From assembly GCA_035771175.1 (NCBI GenBank), contig CM069598.1, forward strand, positions 13,808,539 to 13,872,538: a DNA stretch of 64,000 nt, read 5' to 3'. Below the pieces are notes generated by a model, which made no database searches, was not told the origin of the DNA, and saw only the letters and a program-made list of their open reading frames with translations. The DNA comes from Paratinospora sagittata (taxonomy: Eukaryota; Streptophyta; Magnoliopsida; Ranunculales; Menispermaceae). A program made the position numbers and the translations under genes. Position 1 is the first letter of the stretch. Every line of letters starts with the position of its first letter. Below, in pieces: positions 57,050 through 64,000 of the stretch.

Positions 57050-59053
57050 ATGGATCTAGGACCTTTAGATCCATCAGTACTATCGTTGCAGGCCCGTCAT
57101 CGATCTGGTCCCATATGGGATGGAGAGGTACTTACGTATTATTTTGATATTTAATCCCTTTTGAATTAAATCTTTGATTGACAATATAATAATTTATTTT
57201 TGCAGCCAGTGCCAGAGTTGCATTGCCGACGCAGGGAAGCCGTGGTCCATCGCACACTTCTGCTTGACCCACGTATTATTCCATACTTGCAGCGAGCTGG
57301 TTTTTATGGGGTAGCACGTGTTGGATACATTCAGTTAGACTGTTACTTAATTACGGCCTTCATTGAGCGTTGGCGTCAAGAGACCCATACCTTCCACCTT
57401 ACATGCGGAGAGACGACTATTACACTCCAAGATGTGGAGGTGCAATTGGGCTTGCGTGTCGATGGTCTACTAGTGACGGGATCGACCAACCTTCTTTACG
57501 AAGATTTATGTGCTGAGTTGCTCGGGTTCATTCCAGTTGGGAAAGAAAAACGCGGGGGACGATTGAGTCTAGTACCCTTAGAGAAAGAGTTCCAAACTTA
57601 CCCGAAGAAGCAACAGAAATTGAAATACAACAGTATGCACAAGCATACATTTTGCAGCTGATTGGAGGTGGGTTGTTGTCAGGCCAGTCAAACAACCTTG
57701 TACACCTATGTGTTCTGCCTCTTCTTGCGGACTTCGATGTTGCCGGTACATACGCGTGGGGCAGCGCAGTGCTAGCATGGTCATATTGTTAAATGTGTCG
57801 TGCAGTTGATTATGACAAACGAGGTGTTTCAGGAGCACTGGTCCTAATACAACTATGGGCATGGGATAGATTTCCTTTTTTGGCTCCACGAAGATGCAAC
57901 ATTCAACGCGAGGATCATGCCGGTCCAAATGCACATCTGTTGCCACCACCACCATTGGCATATAGGTAAATGAGTAATTTTTTACTTAAGTCCACACCAA
58001 TCTTCCTTTTCAACATTTACTGTTAACATTTATTAATTTGTCCTTACTATTTGTAGGTGGAGACACGCCTTAATAAAGAAAGAAGTCTTAACGCATGTAT
58101 TGAATAAATATAGAGAGACCTTGGACACTAAAGGTTTTGAAGAGGTACAATATTCCAAACAATTTACATAAATGTATTCCTTAATTTTTTGCAATGTTTT
58201 TCAATTTTGACGTTAGGGGTCCATGTACAGGTCAGTTGGACTCCATACACCGATGATTTGATTGATGCCTTGCCAGATTATTGCAAGCATGGGCGACACA
58301 TTTGGCACACTGTTTCTCCGCTCATTTGTTTCGCCATAGTTGAGTTACATCGGCCAGATTGAGTGTTACGTCAATTTGCCATGAGACAAACAATTCCGGA
58401 GCCATGCGACACAAGTATTGAGCTTCACAAGTGTGATATGAGGAGCCAATATGACAGTGATTGGATTGAAAAGCACAGATATTATGTTGATGAATGGCAG
58501 CGTCGTGTCGATAACTTGGCAGTTGGTGAAAATAATGATTCGTCACGTATGAAGTACAATGACCCATACATGGTTTGGTTTCGATCAATAACCCGGAGGT
58601 ATATGACTGAAAGAGGTGCAACTATCGATTTCTTGGTAAGAAAATACATTATGCAATTCACGTTTTCACTTATTACTAAGCTAAGTTGTAGTTATTTTTG
58701 CTAACATATGACACTTTTAATTTATTTAGGTTTGCAACGTGGCTCAAATGCATTTGCGCAGTGAGGTTAATGATATGACCGTAGCGACGGACATTAAGAG
58801 GATATCAATGACTACGCTACAAACAGTGCATGCTGATTACATGATTAGGAGGGACACAACAGAGGGACAATCGTCAGCATATCATCAAAGTCCCATCACT
58901 CCTTCCGGTCATGCTGATTCATTCACAAATGTCCACACGTCACCATTGCAGCACGATCCTTCCCCCTTTGGCGATGCAATACCAGATGTTGATATGGACC
59001 CGACAACTACTTCATTCGAGGACAATCAAACCTTGGGTGAAGAAGGAAATTAG
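57050..59053 (+). pseudogene. Plant mobile domain (PMD) protein gene of the MULE, decayed, five exons
   Basis: Exons by frame and GT-AG sites: 57050-57127, 57206-57965, 58057-58144, 58231-58635, 58730-59053. Opens MDLGPLDPSVLSLQARHRSG; PMD hallmarks are RAGFYGVARVGYIQLDCYLI, FIERWRQETHTFHL, ETTITLQDVEVQLGLRVDG, GTYAWGSAVLAW and LVLIQLWAWDRF. Disrupted by a frameshift near 57568, a stop in exon 2 (about 57790) and TGA at 58360. The frame stays open beyond the 59053 stop to 59278 (PRRGRAFIADMAIEA...), so the original end may have been 59278. The PMD is known both in plant host genes (MAIN family) and in transposons. Its position just downstream of a mudrA gene points to the transposon form; its function there is unknown. 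Confidence 0.82.
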
Positions 59054-59400
59054 ATAGGTATACGACAAAGAATGCCAAGGCGAGGACGTGCATTTATAGC
59101 AGATATGGCTATTGAGGCACATGATGATCATGAGGATGATCACATATTAGCTATGCCCGTTGACGATGATCCAGCACCATCTGTCGAGCAAGTTGTTAAG
59201 GTGCCTTTGCAGCAGTATAAAAGAGATCACTTACGGCACAATAAACAACGTAAATGGCCAATATGTGGCACAGATTGACAACTTGTTTCTCATTTAAACT
59301 TGTATATGTTTTGATAATGTTGTACTCAACATGTATGTATACTTTCTACTTCAATTCAATAAATTTTTTTAAACAAAATTACCTTGCATATGTTTTGATA

Positions 59401-59871
59401 GCTTTGATTTTTTATTTAAACTTGAATTCGGGATGGGGGTCCAAAAATTCAACCGGGCATGGGAATGGGATTCCGTCAACTCCGGGGGATCGGGGGAGGA
59501 TAGTGGGACGTGCTGAAAGTGGTCTGGTTAAAAAAAAACCACGTGGTTTGGATTCGGTGAGGTCGAACAGTTTAGTAATAACTTTGATTTTTCATTTAAA
59601 CTTGAATTCGGGATGGGGTCCAAAAAATCAACCGGGCATGGGAATGGGATTCCGTCGACTCCAGGGGATCGGGGGAGGATAGTGGGACGTGCTGAAAGTG
59701 GTCTGGTTAAAAAAAAAACCATGTGGTTTGGATTCGGTGAGGTCGAACAGTTTAATTATAACTTTGATTTTTTATTTAAACTTGAATTCGGGATGGGGGT
59801 CCAAAAAATCAACCGGGCATGAGAATGAGATTCTATCGACTCGGGGGGATCGGGGGAGGATAGTGGGACGT
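59401..59871 (+). repeat. 180-bp tandem repeat, two full copies and one truncated by a Gypsy LTR
   Basis: Units start at 59401, 59581 and 59761. Each has CTTTGATTTTT, CTTGAATTCGGGATGGGG, CAACCGGGCATG, GATCGGGGGAGGATAGTGGGACG and, in the complete copies, GTGGTCTGGTTAAAAAAAA. The third stops at GGGACGT where the minus-strand LTR starts (59872). ORFs across this stretch are repeat artefacts. Position suggests the 3' non-coding part of the MULE. Confidence 0.9.
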
Positions 59872-61588
59872 TGTAACACCCCGATTTTCAAATAATTTTT
59901 TTTTTTTGTAAGATAATGAATATTTTAATTTTTTTTTTATAAACTATCACCGAAAATCGAGATGCTACGCGCATCCGTCTATCTTAACCCATAACCATTT
60001 TATAAATAATAAAATTTGTAAAACCATGAGTTTATATTATTCCAATCTACTTACTGGTTAAGATAAACGAATACATTTACTTCTTCATACAATCTTTATC
60101 TTCACATGATAGTATTTGCCCTTGTCCATCCATTATGGACACAACATTAAAACACAATCATTCAATAGAATTGATGAATTCTATTTCAGGGCATTCACAC
60201 GTGAAATAAATCACAAGTTCTTTATTGGCCATAATAATATTCATTGAATTCTAATTATCAATACAATTCGTCCAAATAATAAACCTTTAAAAATTAAATG
60301 AAAACATTCAGTCCCATAATACTAATTAATTAACCTACCCCTACTACTTGCACTATATCACGAACTCGCAATTTTATTCTCCTAAGCACCTGCATATAAA
60401 AAATTTGGGGTGAGCTTGAAAGCCCAGTGGGTCATCTAAACAAATCACAATATTTTATTGTGATACATACACAAGAACATTACAAACAAGTTTCACACAT
60501 TAATCGTTGCAACATTAGATTATTTGAGTCGATAGTTTCATCACGTTCCAAATCACGTACCGTTCAGGGTGGCACAGCCCAAAAATAAAAATTGGAACAT
60601 TGGCGATATTCCTTAGAATAACTGCCCCATATGTGTGATTCTTATCTTAATCGTGTTCTTTAGTGATGTCACACCATACGTACGATATAACGATATTAAG
60701 TGTATTCGTAAAACATATTCAACTTCGCTACATATGGCATCATGTCACAAAATTAATTATAACAATATTCACGCATTCACTATGTCAATATTCCAAATCA
60801 TACATTTCATTATCAGGCATTTTATAAATAAATCCAACTACCACATGAATTTCATATATCCAATTATCATATGATCAGAATAAAAATCATGTTCACACAC
60901 ACATTTTCATGGTTAAACAATCACAACATTGTATAAATATAATCATGTACAATAGACATGCATAAGCAATCTAATAATACTATGGACCTAATTAATTTAA
61001 CATTCCTATCTATATATCAAATAAACTATTGTGAAGGCCTAGAATCATCCCCACCTGAATCGCTAAATTCCAAATTACTTGAATTCCTCGTCACGTGTGG
61101 TAATCAACCTGTACACGTATATTACGTTTGTTAATATAATTACTCGATTATGAGTGTAGAGATATATACATATACACGTATATATATATATTGGTTGGAT
61201 GTTTAAACTAAGTATATATATATATATATATATAATATTTTGATTGCTAAAAAAAAAATAATAACACTTGAGTTATAATGTTTTAAAAAAATAATAACAC
61301 TTGGTAAAAATATGTATGATAAATGTAAATATATTAAATAATATCTTGATTGCTAAAAATAAATAATTGAGTTGCAATGGTTAAAAAATATTAATAATAT
61401 ATTGTATGTATGATATATATATATATATATATATAAATATATTATATAACATTTTGATTGCTTTAAAAAAATAATAACACTTGGTTAAAAATGCATGATA
61501 CACATAAATGTATTATACAACTTTTTGGTTGCTTAAAAATAATAAAATAATAAAATACACTTGTATGTGTGATATTGTATGTATATCA

Positions 61589-61648
<60 letters not shown>

Positions 61649-62234
61649 ATTAGTTGTTTTAAAAAGAGTGATATATATAATATAATATATAATATGTGTT
61701 AATATGATATAGTATAATATAATGTGTTGTGGGTTTGAGAAGTGTAATATATATAATATAATATACAATATTAAAATAAAGATATATGTGATATTGGGCG
61801 TTTTTATATATATGTATCTTAAAATAGAATAATGAAGTGAAGAAGGATATAATATCTAATATTAAAATGAAGTGTTATGTATTATTGGGTTTTGTTTTAG
61901 AAAAATAATATTAAAGTAGAATAATGAAGTAAATGAGAATATAATAGATAATATTAAAATGAAGTGATATTTGTGATTGGGTTTTGTTTTATAAAAATAA
62001 TATTAAAATAAAATAATGAAGTAAAGAAAAAGGAGGTGTGGTGGTGTTGGAATATGAATTGTATGTAATATATAATATTAAAATATTAAAATGGAATGAT
62101 GAATTGATGAAGAAAAGAGGCGTGGTGGTGTATAACCTAAAAGAAAAGAAGAAAAAAGAAATACAATAAGAAAAAATAGAATTTGAGTTTCAGGCGGAAG
62201 GAAGAACAGGGGAGGGAGAGAGAAAAAGAGGGGA

Positions 62235-62269
<35 letters not shown>

Positions 62270-62843
62270 AGAAGAAGAAGAAAAGAGTGAGGGTGAGATG
62301 CAGAGGCAGAGACCGAGGGATTGAGTGATCGGCGAAGAGAAAACAGAGTGCGGCAAGATCAGTGGCGTAGAAGAGGGCGGCGGCGACGGCAACGGCGAGA
62401 TGAGATCGGTGGCAGAGTTGCAGCGGCAAGGAAGGGAGAGGAGAAGGAGAGCGGCGGCGGCTGTGTGCGCTGGAAGAAAGGAAGAGGAAGAGATGAGAAG
62501 AGGGTTTTGAGCGGCGAGGTTTGCGATTTGGTTTAAAGAGAGCGAGATCCGGAAATTTCGGCGAGATCTCGGCGAGGTTCCGGTGACACGTCGGCGAGAT
62601 CTCGGCGAGATTCCCGGCGACATGTCGCCGAGCTTTCCGGATCTTGTTTGACATCATTTTTTTTTTTTTTTTTTTTTTGTATGGGTTGTAGCTTTGCAGG
62701 CAAGATCAAGGTATGTTTGGGATTCTTTCTGATCTGCTGATGATCTAATTTTATTGTATAAATATCCAATTAATTCTTTGTGTGTTTTGAATCATGTAGA
62801 GAAGAAAATGGAGTGTTTAACTAGAGATTTTCTGGGTATTACA
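59872..62843 (-). repeat. 3' LTR of the minus-strand Gypsy element (2972 bp)
   Basis: Plus-strand ends TGTAACACCCC (59872) and GGGTATTACA (62843). Contains the TA runs, a GA-rich stretch (CT-rich on its own strand, about 62200-62560) and CTCGCCGAGATCTC-type repeats (62540-62630). Its U3 end has about 170 bases between TGTAATACCC and the A run that are absent from the array and composite LTRs. Predicted proteins are low-complexity. Confidence 0.85.
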
Positions 62844-62944
62844 ATCTTCCCGTCTTAAAAGAAATTTCGTCCCGAAATTAAAGTATAAGCTTACTTACTT
62901 GATGATGTTCAACTCTTTCCTGTTGACCAGTTGTATCTTAGAAC

Positions 62945-63994
62945 CTAGAGTGTTCTTTGGAATAAGTCGGCGTATTTGGCCCTCATTTCACTTTCAGGTT
63001 CCCAAGTAGCTTCTTCAACTCCATGATGTTTCCACAATACTTTAACTAATGGAATGTCTTTGTTCCTCAAGCTATGAATTTTCCAATCGAGGATCTGTAA
63101 AGGTCCTTCTTCATAGGTGGCATCAGCTTGTACTTTTACGTCTTTCCAATCGATGGTGTGGGAAGGGTCTGGTTCATATTTTCGCAACATTGATACATGG
63201 AATACGTTGTGAATGGCAGAGAAACTAGTTGGTAATTCTAGTTTGTAAGCATTCTCACCAATTCGATCACTGATTTCGAACGGACCGATAAATCGCGGCG
63301 ATAACTTCCCTTTCTTACCAAACCTCATGATGCCTTTTTGAGGGCTTATTCTCAGAAATACCTTATCACCTTTTTGGAACTCTAGAGGTCGACGCCTCTT
63401 ATCTGCGTAGCTCTTCTGCCTACTCTGTGCAGTAACTAGCCTTTTCTGGATCAACTTCACTTTTTCGTTCATGTCCATTATCATATCTGGCCCTGTAAGT
63501 ACCTTATCTTCCCAATCGGCCCAACACAGTGGTGACCTACATGGTCGTCCATATAGAGCTTCGTATGGAGCCATTTGTATACTTGCCTGGTAACTATTGT
63601 TATAAGCAAACTCTGCTAGGTGTAAGTATTTACTCCAATTTCCCTTGAAATCTAGTACACAAGCTCTCAACATGTCTTCTAAGATTTGAATGACCCTTTC
63701 GGATTGACCATCTGTCTGAGGATGATAGGCAGTGCTCATGGTTAATTTGGTTCCCAATTCCCGCTGTAAGCTCTGCCAGAATTGAGATGTGAATAAGGCA
63801 TCTCTATCTGACACTATCGATTTAGGTACTCCGTGTAGCTTCACAATCTCTTTCACATACAGCTCACCCAGTTTACTAATCGTATCGGTGGATTTAATAG
63901 GTAAGAAGTGTGCCACTTTAGTAAGTCGATCCACAATTACCCAAACCTTATCCTCACCTTTCTGATTTCTAGGAAGAGCTCCGACGAAATCCAT
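62945..63994 (-). CDS. Gypsy integrase core with chromodomain, partial at window edge
   Basis: At least 349 codons, with the frame continuing past the window edge (ATAGCA before the ATG at 63994 encodes the IA of NIAMDFV). Catalytic residues: MDFVGALP, IVSDRDALFTSQFW, SERVIQILEDMLR. Carries KYLHLAEFAYNNSYQ, the usual family form, where both array copies have LAKFGYNN. Ends WEPESEMRAKYADLFQRTL. Probably part of a longer pol; whether gag, protease and reverse transcriptase remain cannot be seen. Confidence 0.88.
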   Translation of the reverse strand: MDFVGALPRNQKGEDKVWVIVDRLTKVAHFLPIKSTDTISKLGELYVKEIVKLHGVPKSIVSDRDALFTSQFWQSLQRELGTKLTMSTAYHPQTDGQSERVIQILEDMLRACVLDFKGNWSKYLHLAEFAYNNSYQASIQMAPYEALYGRPCRSPLCWADWEDKVLTGPDMIMDMNEKVKLIQKRLVTAQSRQKSYADKRRRPLEFQKGDKVFLRISPQKGIMRFGKKGKLSPRFIGPFEISDRIGENAYKLELPTSFSAIHNVFHVSMLRKYEPDPSHTIDWKDVKVQADATYEEGPLQILDWKIHSLRNKDIPLVKVLWKHHGVEEATWEPESEMRAKYADLFQRTL

Positions 63995-64000
63995 TGCTAT

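Larger units (their letters stand above)
59872..64000 (-). mobile_element. Minus-strand Gypsy (Tekay-like) element, cut by the window end
   Basis: Same family as the array at 38535 but in opposite orientation. The 3' LTR (59872-62843) is complete, and the internal region (62844-64000) continues off the window. The polypurine motif (CTTCCCGTCTTAAAAG as seen on the plus strand, 62846-62861) is next to the LTR, and integrase follows. A full element would extend several kb to the right and end in a 5' LTR and a copy of the left flank (GACGT). Confidence 0.9.

Noticed and set aside
59254..59895. Repeating ORFs containing GIPSTPGDRGRIVGRAESG
   Set aside because: They arise because the 180-bp repeat is a multiple of three and stays open; no other coding evidence.
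1..64000. CRISPR arrays, tRNA or rRNA genes
   Set aside because: No repeat-spacer pattern and no full tRNA or rRNA fold was recognised; short tandem repeats are explained by LTR and MULE sequence.

Overview
The window is plant nuclear DNA, most likely from a eudicot. Genes have GT-AG introns and plant-specific families, intergenic DNA is AT-rich, and nested retrotransposons are abundant. I could not identify the species. Exon joins were found by hand from reading frames and splice dinucleotides; no database search was run.

Left part (1-25 kb): four host genes. They are a leucine-rich-repeat protein (1154-4558, +), a universal-stress-domain protein of the PHOS32/34 type (5301-7946, -), an Apollo/SNM1-type metallo-beta-lactamase nuclease (17965-21536, +) and an S-domain receptor-like kinase (22640-25021, +). 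The introns carry a SINE with a perfect 13-bp target duplication and an antisense LINE tail. Two hAT-like non-autonomous elements lie at 10635-12359. A Copia element at 12610-17427 has 112-bp LTRs and a CCCTT target duplication. Where its gag should be, it carries antisense fragments of three host genes: histone H2A, beta-tubulin and a peroxisomal-type enoyl-CoA hydratase.

Middle (25-38.5 kb): AT-rich intergenic DNA with two solo LTRs, each with a 5-bp target duplication, and a second S-domain receptor kinase (34202-36637, +). The two kinase genes share a 237-bp tract with only 2 differences inside otherwise diverged kinase domains, which suggests gene conversion.

Right part (38.2-64 kb): a decayed two-gene Mutator-like (MULE) transposon, with a mudrA-type transposase at 54115-56837 and a plant-mobile-domain gene at 57050-59053. 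It was invaded by Tekay-like Gypsy elements. The first is an LTR-internal-LTR-internal-LTR array (38535-50421, TSD GTCGC). The second is an inverted composite whose two outer ends are both U3 ends (50756-53344, TSD TTAGG). The third is a minus-strand element cut by the window end (59872-64000), which interrupts a 180-bp triplicate repeat. Removing the first two insertions rejoins one continuous MULE 5' region, so the MULE is older than the Gypsy insertions.
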